The position numbers were made by a program, and so were the translations under genes. This document shows positions 43,722 through 53,053 of a DNA stretch of 64,000 nt, in pieces. The stretch spans positions 1 to 64,000 of the forward strand of contig CAZRHE010000005.1 of NCBI GenBank assembly GCA_964599875.1. The letters are read 5' to 3'. Origin of the DNA: RGIG4097 sp964599875 (GTDB lineage: Bacteria > Bacillota > Clostridia > Christensenellales > CAG-917). Numbering within the stretch: the first letter of the stretch is position 1; each line of letters opens with the position of its first letter. The notes below the pieces were generated by a model. The model saw only the letters and a list, made by a program, of their open reading frames with translations. It searched no databases and had not been told where the DNA came from.

Positions 43722-44805
43722 CTTCGCTGTCGCTTACGTCCGCTTGAACGCTGGAAAGCGGTTTGACGTCTATCTTCCAGTTGGTGAGTTTCGCCGCAAG
43801 ACGCGCGTTTTGACCGTTTCTGCCGATAGCAAGGCTTAGTTTTTCGTCCGAAACGATAACTCTTGCGGTCTTTTCTTCCTCGTTTATGGAAACCATATGG
43901 ACTTGTGCGGGGCTGAGTGCGCGCGCGATATATTCTATGGGATCTTCGCAATATTCGATTACGTCGATTTTTTCACCGCCGAGTTCTGCGACGATAGAGT
44001 TTACGCGGATACCCTTGTTACCGATACAGGAACCGACTGCGTCGATGTTGGGATCTTCGGAATACACTGCGATTTTGGTGCGGAATCCCGCTTCGCGGAC
44101 GACGTTTGCGATTTTGACGAGTCCCGCTTTGATTTCGGGAACTTCGAGTTCGAACAAGCGTCTGACGAATCCTGCGGACGAACGAGATACGACGACTTGC
44201 GCGCCTTTGAGGGTGTCGCGGACTTTCTTGACGTAAACCTTAATCAAATCGTTGAGATTGTAGGTTTCGGTGGGAACTTGGTCGGATTGCATCATCACGC
44301 CTTCCATTTGAGAACCGCTGATTTCAACGAAAACGGTGTTGGCTTCTTTTCTTCTGACGATTGCGCCGACGATTTCGCCTTGTTTTTCGCTCATTTCGTT
44401 GAGGACGTACTCTTTCTTAATGTCGTTAAGGCGTTGCATAACCACTTGTTTTGCGGTTTGCGCCGCGATACGGCTGAAATGTGCGGGAGTGATATCTTCT
44501 ACGATGACGTCGCCGACTTTCGCGCCGGGTTTGATATCGAGAGCGTCTTCGAGGCAAATTTGATTGTCTTCGTCTTCTACTTCTTCGACGACGAGGCGGT
44601 GGGAATAAACTTTTATAGTTCCCTTTTCTTCGTTCAGACGAACCGCAATAGTTCTGGATTCACCGTATTCCTTCTTGTATGCGGACGCAAGTCCGGATTG
44701 AAGGGCTTCGATGAGAAGGTCTTTGTCGATTTTCTTCTCTCTTACGAGTTCGTCGAGTGCGGGAAAGAAATCCGCGCTGAAATCGTCTTTCGCTTTTTTT
44801 GCCAT
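43711..44805 (-). CDS. nusA: Transcription termination/antitermination factor NusA
   Basis: A 364-residue NusA of the Firmicute length class, without the C-terminal acidic repeats of proteobacteria. The N-terminal RNA polymerase-binding domain (1-125) is followed by S1 (about 135-200) and two KH domains (about 200-345) with DAVGSCIGNKGIRVNSIVAELGGEKIDV and AIGRNGQNARLAAKL. It binds the elongating polymerase and affects pausing and termination. AGGAGG precedes the ATG. RimP is 10 bp upstream. Confidence 0.97.
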   Translation of the reverse strand: MAKKAKDDFSADFFPALDELVREKKIDKDLLIEALQSGLASAYKKEYGESRTIAVRLNEEKGTIKVYSHRLVVEEVEDEDNQICLEDALDIKPGAKVGDVIVEDITPAHFSRIAAQTAKQVVMQRLNDIKKEYVLNEMSEKQGEIVGAIVRRKEANTVFVEISGSQMEGVMMQSDQVPTETYNLNDLIKVYVKKVRDTLKGAQVVVSRSSAGFVRRLFELEVPEIKAGLVKIANVVREAGFRTKIAVYSEDPNIDAVGSCIGNKGIRVNSIVAELGGEKIDVIEYCEDPIEYIARALSPAQVHMVSINEEEKTARVIVSDEKLSLAIGRNGQNARLAAKLTNWKIDVKPLSSVQADVSDSEDAE

Positions 44806-44815
44806 ATTGTTCCTC

Positions 44816-45280
44816 CTAAAACCTAATGTAAGGCTTCGCTTTTATGTTTTTTCTTGAATAAGTTATTTCTTTAGGGTTTTTGCCGTCCGTGAGAATCGTC
44901 GCGTTTTCGGCGTCGTAGGCGGTCAAAATCCCGTGAGATTTCTTTTTGTCTTGCACGATTTCGATTTCCGTGCCGAGTGCGCGACGGAAGTCGTCGTCCG
45001 TAACTACGGGACGGTCGAGTCCCGACGAAGATACGTTGAGCACGTAATCTACGGGGAAAAGGTCGTCGTAGCGGTCGAGGACGCTCGAAACGGCGTTATG
45101 CACGGTTTCGCACTTGTCGAGGTCGATTCCGTCCGCAGACCAGATGAAAACGGTCAAATTGTCTTTGCCGTATTCCGTCGAATAGCGGATTTCCACCACT
45201 TCGATTTCTCCCGATGCTTGCACCTCGTCGGTAATCGCTTTTTCGATTATCGTTTTTGCTTCGTCGGTCAAGAATTTCAC
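44816..45280 (-). CDS. rimP: Ribosome maturation factor RimP
   Basis: A 154-residue RimP needed for 30S maturation. Family segments are DYVLNVSSSGLDRPV and the C-terminal SH3-like part with NPKEITYSRKNIKAKPYIRF. The start is a GTG at 45280 with AAGGAG upstream. First gene of a ten-gene operon ending at nfo; a promoter and a leader hairpin lie just before it. Confidence 0.93.
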   Translation of the reverse strand: MKFLTDEAKTIIEKAITDEVQASGEIEVVEIRYSTEYGKDNLTVFIWSADGIDLDKCETVHNAVSSVLDRYDDLFPVDYVLNVSSSGLDRPVVTDDDFRRALGTEIEIVQDKKKSHGILTAYDAENATILTDGKNPKEITYSRKNIKAKPYIRF

Positions 45281-45302
45281 TGTCCTTCTCCTTATAAAAA
45301 GA

Positions 45303-45322
45303 AGTGAGCACTTGGCTCACTC
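45303..45322 (-). promoter_or_regulatory. Attenuator-like hairpin in the rimP leader
   Basis: GTGAGC and GCTCAC form a short stem in the minus-strand leader, followed by TTCTTTTT, just before the rimP ribosome binding site. It may act as a weak attenuator of the nusA operon, which is known to be autoregulated by NusA in other bacteria. Confidence 0.45.
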
Positions 45323-45349
45323 CGTAGTATCACACTATTAAGCGTGAAA

Positions 45350-45378
45350 ATAATATCATATAGAAAATCTTTTTGCAA
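45350..45378 (-). promoter_or_regulatory. Promoter of the rimP-nusA-infB operon
   Basis: On the minus strand TTGCAA (45373-45378), 17-bp spacer, TATTAT (45350-45355). Confidence 0.7.
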
Positions 45379-45488
45379 GCGAATTTGCGGTATATTTATA
45401 ATTAATTATAAAAATTTTGCCGAAATCGGATTTTCACGCGCCGTATCCGTCGAAATTTGATTTTTGCGACGAATATCGACGCAAAATC

Positions 45489-47063
45489 CTACATTCTCTT
45501 CGCTATAACTTTCAATAGGTCGACGGTCGCGTATACGTCCGCAATCGCTCTGTGTGCGTTTTCGTGGGATATGCCGAGGTTTTTCGAGAGCGACGGCAAA
45601 TCGAAACGCTTGAATTCTTTCAACTTATCCCTTGCAAGCAAAAGCGTGTCGAGAAGTTCGTTGTTGAAATTGTAGCCTTCTTTATCCGCATATTTTGCAA
45701 GCATTATGTAGTCGTAACCCGAAATGTTGTGTCCGCAAAGTATCGCTCCTCTCGTGAATTTGAAAAAGTCGGGAACGATTTTATCAAACGACGGCGAGTG
45801 CTCCACCATTTCGTTTGTTATCGAAGTGAGTTCGGTGATGAAATCGGATATGGGTTCGGACGGCTTGCAGAAACTTTGGAAGGTTTCCGTGATTTTTCCG
45901 TCCACGACCCTTGCCGCCGCGATTTCGATAGGCTCCGCCTCGGTCGGTACTTTTCCCGTCGCCTCGAAATCGTACACGACGATGGTCTTCCCTTTCAAAA
46001 AGTCGGGCACGTCGTTTTCTTCGTCCATAAGACTACTCTGCGCTATCTCTTTATAAGGTTCGGGCTTGACGTACGCGTAGAAGTTCGGGACGGGTTTTGA
46101 CCCCGTTAGATTTATGGAATCGTAATCTATTTCGCACCTGAAGATTGCGTCCACCGCATAACTCAACGTTCCGTTATATTTCGAAGTCGAAATCTTGCCT
46201 ATGCAAGCGATTTGGTCTTTATCCGCAAGGCTTTTGATTGTTTCGACGTCCGCTTGCTTGGGGAAACACACGGTTTCGATTTTGCTCGTAGTATCGTCGA
46301 GCGTGAGCCTAAACATGGGCAGTTTTTCGGGTGTTTTGGGATTGCCCGGCTCGTACTTTTTGTTGTTATATTCCTTGTATTGCAAGCCGTAAACCTTGCC
46401 GCAAAGGATGACGTTTTCCCCTTCTTTTGCGTCTTTTATGTATGTGGGCGATTGATTTATGCCGACGATTTTGTTTCTTGAATAAATCTTATCCCCGACT
46501 TTTACTTGTACAAGGCGCAATTCTCTCGTGTTTTGAATCACTCTTTCCTCGACGATTTCTTCCACCGCATAATCTTCGGGTGCGACGAATTTTTCAATCA
46601 AATCTACGTTGATTTCCTCGTTGAAAAGACGGTCGAGATAATCCGTCAAACTTTCGGGCACTTTGGATGCGTCGAGCAACTTGAAAATAGGCGTGTCGAA
46701 AGTGAGTTTGATATGTATTTCGTTGTCTTTGACTTCGACGGCGATATTGTCGTCTGCAAGACGCTTGAATATCATCGGCTGATTGTCGTTGAAGTATGCA
46801 AGAACTTTGTTCTTGACGATTCTGTCGTCTGCAAAGGTATTGATATATTCGACCTTGATTTGCACACCCGGGAAAAGATTTTCAACCGCGGTTTTAACTT
46901 CTGCGCGCTTGTTTTCGTCGAAAGACGCTCGAGATACGAAAGTATTTATTATAAAACGGACGGTGAGCACCTTGTTTTTGGTGTCGTAAAATGCGGAATT
47001 GAACTTCAATTCCTTGAATTTGCCGCCTGTGGCGTTTACGAATTCTTCAAAAAATTTTGTCAT
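45489..47063 (-). CDS. PolC-like protein with exonuclease but no polymerase domain
   Basis: A 524-residue protein at the position where Firmicutes carry polC (between ispG and rimP). Residues 1-200 resemble the PolC N-terminal region, 205-310 an OB-fold, and 358-524 a DnaQ-like 3'-5' exonuclease with all five acidic/histidine residues: D365 and E367 (YDFEATG), D451 (GHNISGYDY), H504 and D509 (HRAIADVYAT). The PHP and polymerase domains of full PolC (about 1430 residues) are missing. The protein ends cleanly with a stop right after the exonuclease, and the sequence beyond contains only the rimP promoter. So it is either a natural exonuclease-only paralogue, perhaps for proofreading or repair, or a strongly reduced polC with the replicative enzyme encoded elsewhere. 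Confidence 0.85.
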   Translation of the reverse strand: MTKFFEEFVNATGGKFKELKFNSAFYDTKNKVLTVRFIINTFVSRASFDENKRAEVKTAVENLFPGVQIKVEYINTFADDRIVKNKVLAYFNDNQPMIFKRLADDNIAVEVKDNEIHIKLTFDTPIFKLLDASKVPESLTDYLDRLFNEEINVDLIEKFVAPEDYAVEEIVEERVIQNTRELRLVQVKVGDKIYSRNKIVGINQSPTYIKDAKEGENVILCGKVYGLQYKEYNNKKYEPGNPKTPEKLPMFRLTLDDTTSKIETVCFPKQADVETIKSLADKDQIACIGKISTSKYNGTLSYAVDAIFRCEIDYDSINLTGSKPVPNFYAYVKPEPYKEIAQSSLMDEENDVPDFLKGKTIVVYDFEATGKVPTEAEPIEIAAARVVDGKITETFQSFCKPSEPISDFITELTSITNEMVEHSPSFDKIVPDFFKFTRGAILCGHNISGYDYIMLAKYADKEGYNFNNELLDTLLLARDKLKEFKRFDLPSLSKNLGISHENAHRAIADVYATVDLLKVIAKRM

Positions 47064-47105
47064 TATATTGCCTTTTTCGGTGTTTTTCGACGATTTTTAA
47101 GGAAA

Positions 47106-47138
47106 AGTATTCCAAAAAACCGCGTTTTTTATAATTCT
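47106..47138. repeat. 33-bp gapped palindrome, degenerate copy F
   Basis: AGTATTCC, 17 bp (A-run, CCGCG, T-run), then ATAATTCT, which matches the right-arm consensus at six of eight positions. It overlaps the ispG stop codon region, between ispG and the PolC-like gene. Confidence 0.45.
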
Positions 47139-48187
47139 TCTTGCAGTTTGGCAAGTGCTTTTATCAGTTCTTCTTTCAAATCCTTGCTGTCTACGGTTTT
47201 GTAGATTTCGCCGTGTAGGAGTATGACCGATTTTTCTTTTCCGCCCGCGATTCCGAGGTCGCTGTTTTTGCCCTCGTCTATGCCGTTAAGAGGACAGCCC
47301 ATGACTGCGATTTTCAAGGGTTTCTCTATTCCTTCAGTCATTTCCTCGACCATATTTGCAAGTCCTTCTACGTTGATTTCAGTCCTTGCGCAAGTGGGAC
47401 AAGACACGATTTCCACGCCGTTTTTGCGAAGTCCGAGAGCGCGCAAAATGGTTATGCCCGCCTTGACCTCTTCTTCGACGGGGGCTGTCAGAGAAACTCT
47501 TACCGTATCCCCTATGCCTTCTCCAAGCAGTGTGCCTATGCCGAGAGTGGATTTAATTAGACCGCGTTTCAAGGGACCCGCCTCGGTTACGCCTAAATGC
47601 AAAGGATAATCGCATTGCAGGGCGAGTTTTCTGTTTGCTTCTATCATGGTTTCGACGTCGGACGACTTGATTGCGACGACGATATCGTCGAATCCGTGAC
47701 TTTCGAGCATATCCGCGGTTGCGAGTGCGCTTGCAACAAGCGCGTCGTCCTCGTGCATGCCTTTGAATTTTTTGTCAAGGCTTCCGCCGTTTACGCCTAT
47801 TCTCACGGGTACGCGATAATCTTTAAGGAGTGCGACGAGTTCGTCGATCGTTCTTCCGTCCGCGGTCATATTGCCGGGATTTATGCGAAGTTTTTTCGCT
47901 CCCGCTTTCACCGCAAGTTCGGCAAGACGATAACTGTAATGCACGTCTGCAATGAGAGGAAGTCCGCATCTACGCGCGATTTCGGCAAAACAGTCTGCGG
48001 ATTTCTCGTCGGGGACTGCAAGTCTGATTAAATCGCAACCGACGTGTTTTAGGCTATCTATCTGCTTAAGCGAGCCTTCGACGTCCGTCGTTTTGGTGTT
48101 CAGCATGGATTGCACCGTGATAGGTGCGTCTCCGCCTACGGGGATATCCCCTATGAATATTTTCCTTGATAATCTTCGTTTGTTCAT
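47129..48187 (-). CDS. ispG: 4-hydroxy-3-methylbut-2-enyl diphosphate synthase
   Basis: A 352-residue iron-sulfur enzyme of the MEP isoprenoid pathway that converts MEcPP to HMBPP. Cluster cysteines are in SCPTCARTE and AVMGCPLNGIDEG. The N-terminal TIM-barrel has VQSMLNTKTTDVEGSLKQI and ADVHYSYRLA. It follows rseP by 18 bp. dxr, the first committed enzyme of the same pathway, is two genes upstream, and uppS, which uses the products, is in the same unit. Confidence 0.96.
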   Translation of the reverse strand: MNKRRLSRKIFIGDIPVGGDAPITVQSMLNTKTTDVEGSLKQIDSLKHVGCDLIRLAVPDEKSADCFAEIARRCGLPLIADVHYSYRLAELAVKAGAKKLRINPGNMTADGRTIDELVALLKDYRVPVRIGVNGGSLDKKFKGMHEDDALVASALATADMLESHGFDDIVVAIKSSDVETMIEANRKLALQCDYPLHLGVTEAGPLKRGLIKSTLGIGTLLGEGIGDTVRVSLTAPVEEEVKAGITILRALGLRKNGVEIVSCPTCARTEINVEGLANMVEEMTEGIEKPLKIAVMGCPLNGIDEGKNSDLGIAGGKEKSVILLHGEIYKTVDSKDLKEELIKALAKLQEEL

Positions 48188-48205
48188 AGTTGATTTATTT
48201 GTCGT

Positions 48206-49495
48206 TTACACTCCGCTCACCAAGTGGAAAACGTCGAGGAAAACGACGAGTATGAGTAATACTATCAGTCCTACGCTGTGGATGACCGCTTCGATTTTGC
48301 GCGGGACGGGCTTTCTGAATATCATTTCGATGAACGTGAACAACATTCTCGAGCCGTCAAGCGCAGGGATAGGCAGCAAATTCATAACCGCCAAGTTTGC
48401 GGATATGACCGCCACGACGTACAAAAACGCGTCGAATCCCGTCCTGCTGACTTCCGCAATCGTTTTGACGACGGTAATCGTGCCTCCTGCGGTATCCAAT
48501 CCTACTTTGCCCGTAATCAGTGCGCCGAGGGACGCAAGGATTTTGAAGACGATGAAGAAACAGAATCCGAAAGCGCGCCCGAAAGCCCTGAAAAAGGATA
48601 GTTTGACCCTTGCAAAGCCGTATGCGATGCCGAATCCGTATTTGGTTTCTTCCACTTCGTATTCGTTGCCCGCCTCGTCTTCTTTTACTTCCGTATAGTT
48701 GTAATTTTGTTTTTCAACGGTTATTTCAACCGCTTTTCCGTCCCGTAAAACTTTGAAAGTCGCGCTGTCGCCCAGTCCGGAAAAGGTGTTGTACAAGTCC
48801 TCTTCGAGCATAATATTTACTTGTTTTCCGTTTACGGCAAGCACGACGTCCCCCTCTTGAAACGCGTGCGCGGCACCGCTTTCGAGGTCGTAAGTTTTTG
48901 CGACTACGGGAAGGATTTGTCCGTATGCGGTGAAATAAATCGTGATGATGAGTATCGCACTCAAAAAGTTGAAAAACGCACCCGAAAACAGCACGATAAG
49001 GCGTTTCCAAGCAGGTTGGTCGTTGAAACGAAGTCCCGTAGACGTATCTTCGTTTAGATATGAAAGCACGCCTTTTTCTTTCTTTTCTTCGGATAATTCG
49101 TCGAAAGGTTGGATTTTGTCGGGATTTACGGGTTTGCCCGAATTGAGATAGGCAAGTATGCCCTCTTTGCCGTTATTTGCGATTTCGGCGTTTACGTAGG
49201 GATTCACCGCAGTGCTTTCCTCTTCGTCTTCACCGTGGAAAGCGCAAAATCCGCCGATAGGTATGGGACGGATTGAGAAAATCTCCCCCGTCTTTTTATT
49301 TTTGCGCTGGAAAATCGCGGGACCGAATCCGATTGAAAACTCGTCGATTTTGAATCCCAGCAATTTGCCAGCAAGATAATGTCCGCTTTCGTGAATGACT
49401 ATCATCAGCATAAGCGCAAGTATGGCTACGATGACGTAACCTATATACGTAAACACTTCTTTTGCCGATGCTGCCGCCAAAATCAATCCGAACAA
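48206..49495 (-). CDS. rseP: Site-2 protease RseP/RasP
   Basis: A 429-residue intramembrane zinc metalloprotease. The active site H35-E36-x-x-H39 (IHESGHYLAG) lies in the first helices and the distal LLPIPALDGSRMLF motif lies near the C-terminus. A PDZ-like domain occupies the middle (about 190-260). It cleaves membrane-bound anti-sigma factors and signal peptide remnants. It is slightly longer than average because of an acidic insert at about 90-150. The place between dxr and ispG is conserved in Firmicutes. Confidence 0.95.
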   Translation of the reverse strand: MFGLILAAASAKEVFTYIGYVIVAILALMLMIVIHESGHYLAGKLLGFKIDEFSIGFGPAIFQRKNKKTGEIFSIRPIPIGGFCAFHGEDEEESTAVNPYVNAEIANNGKEGILAYLNSGKPVNPDKIQPFDELSEEKKEKGVLSYLNEDTSTGLRFNDQPAWKRLIVLFSGAFFNFLSAILIITIYFTAYGQILPVVAKTYDLESGAAHAFQEGDVVLAVNGKQVNIMLEEDLYNTFSGLGDSATFKVLRDGKAVEITVEKQNYNYTEVKEDEAGNEYEVEETKYGFGIAYGFARVKLSFFRAFGRAFGFCFFIVFKILASLGALITGKVGLDTAGGTITVVKTIAEVSRTGFDAFLYVVAVISANLAVMNLLPIPALDGSRMLFTFIEMIFRKPVPRKIEAVIHSVGLIVLLILVVFLDVFHLVSGV

Positions 49496-49508
49496 TTGTA
49501 TTCTCCTA

Positions 49509-50654
49509 TCATTTAAGCACTGAATAAGTATATTTTCTCGCCTCGGTATCTATGCGCGTTACGTCTTCGAGAGCGACGTCGCCCACCGATGCGAATTTTG
49601 ATAGCACCTTTTCGAGTTTTGTTGCTATATCGGTTATTTTAATCTTATGGCGCAAAAACTCGTCCACGAGGATTTCGTCCGCCGCGGACACTGCGATACA
49701 CGCGCCTTCCCCTTTCTTTGCGGCGCGAATAGCGACGTTTAGGCACGGGAATTTTTCATAGTCGGGCTCCGAGAAAGTCAGCGAGCCGAGTTTGGGTAGA
49801 CTGATTTCAGGGACTGCGTTTTCTCCTTTTTCGGGATAGAACAACGCGCGCTCTATGGATAACGCCATATCGGGTGCGCTCAAAAGCGCCTTGACGCTGT
49901 TGTCCGAAAACTCAACGAGAGAATGTACTATGCTTTCTCTATGAAGTACCACTTCGACTTGGTCGAGTGAAACTTCGAAAAGGCGCATAGCCTCTATGAT
50001 TTCAAGTCCTTTATTGAAGAGCGTCGCACTGTCTATGGTGACCTTTTTGCCCATTTTCCATACGGGATGCATGAGTGCTTGCTCGGGCGTAACTTTTGCG
50101 ATTTGCGCTTTCGACATATCGCGAAGCGCGCCGCCGCTTGCGGTAAGTATGATTTTTTTGACGAAACGACTATCTTCCCCTTCGAGGCAAGACGCGATTG
50201 CCGAATGTTCGGTGTCGAGAGGAATGATTTTGCCGCCGAATTTCTTTTCGAGTGCTTTAAGGTGTCTTCCGCCCGCGACTATGCTTTCTTTGTTTGCAAT
50301 AGCGAGCGTGCCGCCGTTTTTAAGCACTGCGACCGCCGCCCAAAGTCCCGCTATTCCGCCTACTGCGGAAACCACTATATCCGCGGGGATACTTGCAAGT
50401 TCTTCAAGGGAAGATAAGCATTTCGTGGATTTGTCGTCGTCGAGAAAGTCGAAAAGACTGCTTTGCACTTCGACCGCTCCGCCCGGGAAATAGTAATGCG
50501 TAGGGTTAAATTCGGTTATTTGTTCTCTGAGTAGATTCTCGTTCGAGTACGCGGAAAGACCGACGACCTTGAATTTGTCGCGGTATTTTCTCACGACGTC
50601 AAGGACTTGCGTCCCGACCGAGCCCGTACTTCCGAGTATAGTTATCGTTTTCAT
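49509..50654 (-). CDS. dxr: 1-deoxy-D-xylulose-5-phosphate reductoisomerase
   Basis: A 381-residue NADPH-dependent enzyme that turns DXP into MEP. The nucleotide-binding GSTGSVGTQVLDVV is at the N-terminus. Metal and substrate motifs are PLDTEHSAIASCL and HPVWKMGKKVTIDSATLFNKGLEIIEA. The start overlaps the cdsA stop by one base. Confidence 0.96.
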   Translation of the reverse strand: MKTITILGSTGSVGTQVLDVVRKYRDKFKVVGLSAYSNENLLREQITEFNPTHYYFPGGAVEVQSSLFDFLDDDKSTKCLSSLEELASIPADIVVSAVGGIAGLWAAVAVLKNGGTLAIANKESIVAGGRHLKALEKKFGGKIIPLDTEHSAIASCLEGEDSRFVKKIILTASGGALRDMSKAQIAKVTPEQALMHPVWKMGKKVTIDSATLFNKGLEIIEAMRLFEVSLDQVEVVLHRESIVHSLVEFSDNSVKALLSAPDMALSIERALFYPEKGENAVPEISLPKLGSLTFSEPDYEKFPCLNVAIRAAKKGEGACIAVSAADEILVDEFLRHKIKITDIATKLEKVLSKFASVGDVALEDVTRIDTEARKYTYSVLK

Positions 50655-51604
50655 TAAAATCCGTATATTGCCGTGAAGGCTATAGTTAGTATTACAAGAC
50701 AGTACATGACGCTGTCTATTCTATCCATAAATCCGCCGTGACCGGGGAAGATTTTGCCGTAGTCTTTTATGCCCATAGCGCGCTTGATACGAGATGCCGC
50801 AAGGTCGCCGAGTTCGGATATAACGCCGCATATCGCGCCGAGTGCGAGATAAATAAGAGCGGTTTTCCATTCCCAACCCTCTGCCGAGTGGGATATGAAG
50901 GGAAGATATCCGCTTTTCGGAAACGCTCCTACGTATTCGAAAAGCACCCAGAAAAGCACTGCGACGAGCATTCCGCCGAAAAGTCCGCCGAAACCGCCTA
51001 CGACAGTCTTTTTGGGGCTGATTTTCGGGCAAAGACGTTTGGGTTCTACTCCGCGCTTTTTGCATATCGCGCTGTACGACGCGCCGAAGAAGTATGCGAA
51101 CATGTCGCTTCCGAGCACGGGCACGAGCGCCGCGAACAGTATTGCGAAAAATCCGCTATACTTGAAACTCAAATTCCACGCCGCCGCCATAAACGCCACG
51201 GGATAGACGAGTATGAATACGTTTGCGAACAAATCTTTGAGAGTGCACGCCTTGTCGTCCGTCGAGTCGTCGTTATCCTTTGCGGGACGGAAGGTGAATA
51301 TGGTCAGCACCATAGTCATCCCGACAAGCAACACGGCAAGAAGTCCTTGAAGTCCCGTTCCCCAGCCGATGAAATACGACAGACAGTAATAAACGGGATA
51401 AGCGGCAATCATAACGAAGATAACGGGTGCCGCAAAGGTCTTGAAGCCTGCGTTTTTGAGGCAGTTGTACATCTCGTATACCGCTCCTGCAAGGAACGTG
51501 TAAATGAGCATATCAACAAAAATCGGGCTTACAAAGTATCCTCCCGCCATAAATCCGACGATTAGCGCGATAAGACATAAACCCGTCAAGGTGCGTTTCA
51601 GCAT
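50654..51604 (-). CDS. cdsA: Phosphatidate cytidylyltransferase
   Basis: A 316-residue membrane enzyme that makes CDP-diacylglycerol for phospholipid synthesis. About eight membrane helices are present. The C-terminal signature RIKRAMGIKDYGKIFPGHGG continuing into FMDRIDS is complete. It is longer than the usual 260-270 residues, mainly through loops around 105-130 and 195-245. It follows uppS after a 51-bp gap that can form a hairpin. Confidence 0.93.
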   Translation of the reverse strand: MLKRTLTGLCLIALIVGFMAGGYFVSPIFVDMLIYTFLAGAVYEMYNCLKNAGFKTFAAPVIFVMIAAYPVYYCLSYFIGWGTGLQGLLAVLLVGMTMVLTIFTFRPAKDNDDSTDDKACTLKDLFANVFILVYPVAFMAAAWNLSFKYSGFFAILFAALVPVLGSDMFAYFFGASYSAICKKRGVEPKRLCPKISPKKTVVGGFGGLFGGMLVAVLFWVLFEYVGAFPKSGYLPFISHSAEGWEWKTALIYLALGAICGVISELGDLAASRIKRAMGIKDYGKIFPGHGGFMDRIDSVMYCLVILTIAFTAIYGF

Positions 51605-51655
51605 ATTCAGTCCTTTGAGAATAGGACGACTTCGTTAAAAACGAATTAAATCGCC

Positions 51656-52309
51656 CTATGCTCCGAATTTTCTTTTGCGCTCGTCAAAAAGCGCAACGAT
51701 TTTATCCACGTCCTCCTCTTCCATATCCGGCCAGAGTTTGACGAGGAATATAAGTTCCGCATAAGCGGCTTCGTACAGCATAAAGTTGCTGAGGCGCATT
51801 TCTCCGCCCGTCCTGACTATGCAGTCGAGAGGGGGCAAATGCGAACTCGACAACGCTCTTTCGAAGTTTTCCTTTGAAAAAGTGCCGTGCGAAAAGCAAA
51901 TTTCGGCGGCGTGTAAAATATCCGCGCGTCCGCCGTAATTGAACGCGATATTTAGTATGGTGCCGGGATTGTCCTTCGTCCTGTCCTCGATTTCGCAAAT
52001 GCTGTCTTCGAGACTGTCGGGAAGGGATGCGATGTCCCCCGAATAAGTGATGCGAAGGTCGCCGTCGTAGGTGTTGTTGAACTTCTCTACGACGTTGAAA
52101 ATCGCCTCTTTTTCGCTGTCGGGACGCGCCCAGTTTTCTGTTGAAAACGCATAGACGGTTATCGCCTCGATTCCGAGTTCTTTCGCGCGTTTGACCACTT
52201 TACGCAGTGCGATTAACCCTGCGGCGTAACCGTCGCATCTTTCCATTCCGTGCGAGGTTGCCCAGCGCCCGTTGCCGTCCATTATAAAACCGATATGACG
52301 CGGTGCCAT
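51656..52309 (-). CDS. uppS: Undecaprenyl diphosphate synthase
   Basis: A 217-residue cis-prenyltransferase that builds the C55 carrier lipid for cell wall synthesis. The start at 52309 (MAPRHIGFIMDGNGRWA) overlaps the frr stop as TAATG; an upstream in-frame codon at 52345 lies inside frr and is not needed. The catalytic aspartate is in IMDGNGRWA and the C-terminal RTGGEMRLSNFMLYEAAYAELIF motif is intact. Confidence 0.96.
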   Translation of the reverse strand: MAPRHIGFIMDGNGRWATSHGMERCDGYAAGLIALRKVVKRAKELGIEAITVYAFSTENWARPDSEKEAIFNVVEKFNNTYDGDLRITYSGDIASLPDSLEDSICEIEDRTKDNPGTILNIAFNYGGRADILHAAEICFSHGTFSKENFERALSSSHLPPLDCIVRTGGEMRLSNFMLYEAAYAELIFLVKLWPDMEEEDVDKIVALFDERKRKFGA

Positions 52310-52884
52310 TAGACTTCGAGGATATCCTTTTCTTTGTCTTTGCACATCTTGTCGATTTCTTCAATCGCTTTGGAGAGTGCTTTGTCGACGTCTTCGGTGA
52401 AATCTTTGAGGTCGTCTTCGGTGATATCCGAGGATTTTTCGAGTTTTTTGAGTTCGTCGATTGCGTCGCGACGCGCGTTGCGGAGAACGACTTTGGTGCT
52501 TTCCGCATTGGTCTTGACGTCTTTGACGAGTGCTTTTCTTCTCTCTTCTGTGAGTTCGGGGAAGACAAGGCGGATGACGATACCGTCGTTATTAGGGGTT
52601 ACGCCGAGGTTTGCCGCAAGGATTGCTTTTTCGACGTTTTTGAGTTGAGATTTATCCCAAACGGAAATGACGATAAGACGCGCTTCGGGCACGGTGATGT
52701 TCGCCATTTTGTTGAGTTGAGTTTCCACTCCGTAGTAGTCGACGAAAACTTTGTCGAGAAGATGGGGATTTGCACGTCCCGCTCTGACCATTTTGAGTTC
52801 GTTCTCGTAGTTGCGAGTGGTTTTTTCGAATTTTTCTTTCATATCGTCGAAAATCATATCGACGAGGTCGATTCCGTAAGCCAT
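52309..52884 (-). CDS. frr: Ribosome recycling factor
   Basis: A 191-residue tRNA-mimic protein that splits post-termination ribosomes with EF-G. The segment VRAGRANPHLLDKVFVDYYG and the helical C-terminus RRDAIDELKKLEK are family-typical. GGAGG precedes the ATG. Although pyrH lies upstream as usual, a terminator and a new promoter separate the two, so frr starts its own transcript through uppS, cdsA, dxr, rseP, ispG and the PolC-like gene. Confidence 0.97.
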   Translation of the reverse strand: MAYGIDLVDMIFDDMKEKFEKTTRNYENELKMVRAGRANPHLLDKVFVDYYGVETQLNKMANITVPEARLIVISVWDKSQLKNVEKAILAANLGVTPNNDGIVIRLVFPELTEERRKALVKDVKTNAESTKVVLRNARRDAIDELKKLEKSSDITEDDLKDFTEDVDKALSKAIEEIDKMCKDKEKDILEV

Positions 52885-52913
52885 AATAGCCTCCTATATT
52901 AGATACTTAACTT

Positions 52914-52942
52914 ATTATAACAAAAATACGCGCGTATTGCAA
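52914..52942 (-). promoter_or_regulatory. Promoter of the frr-to-ispG operon
   Basis: Minus strand: TTGCAA (52937-52942), 17-bp spacer, TATAAT (52914-52919). It sits directly after the pyrH terminator. Confidence 0.75.
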
Positions 52943-52944
52943 TA

Positions 52945-52974
52945 CAAAAAAAGGACGGAAATTCGCCCTTTTTT
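52945..52974 (-). terminator. Terminator after pyrH
   Basis: Minus-strand AAAAAAGGGCG and CGTCCTTTTTT form a stem with a G-T pair, loop AATTTC, ending in a T-run. It separates pyrH from frr. Confidence 0.8.
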
Positions 52975-53053
52975 CGATTGTAAAATACGTTGATAGAATA
53001 TCGGAAATTTCAAAACGAAGTGTTTAGAATATTGTTTTGTGGCTTTGTGAAAA

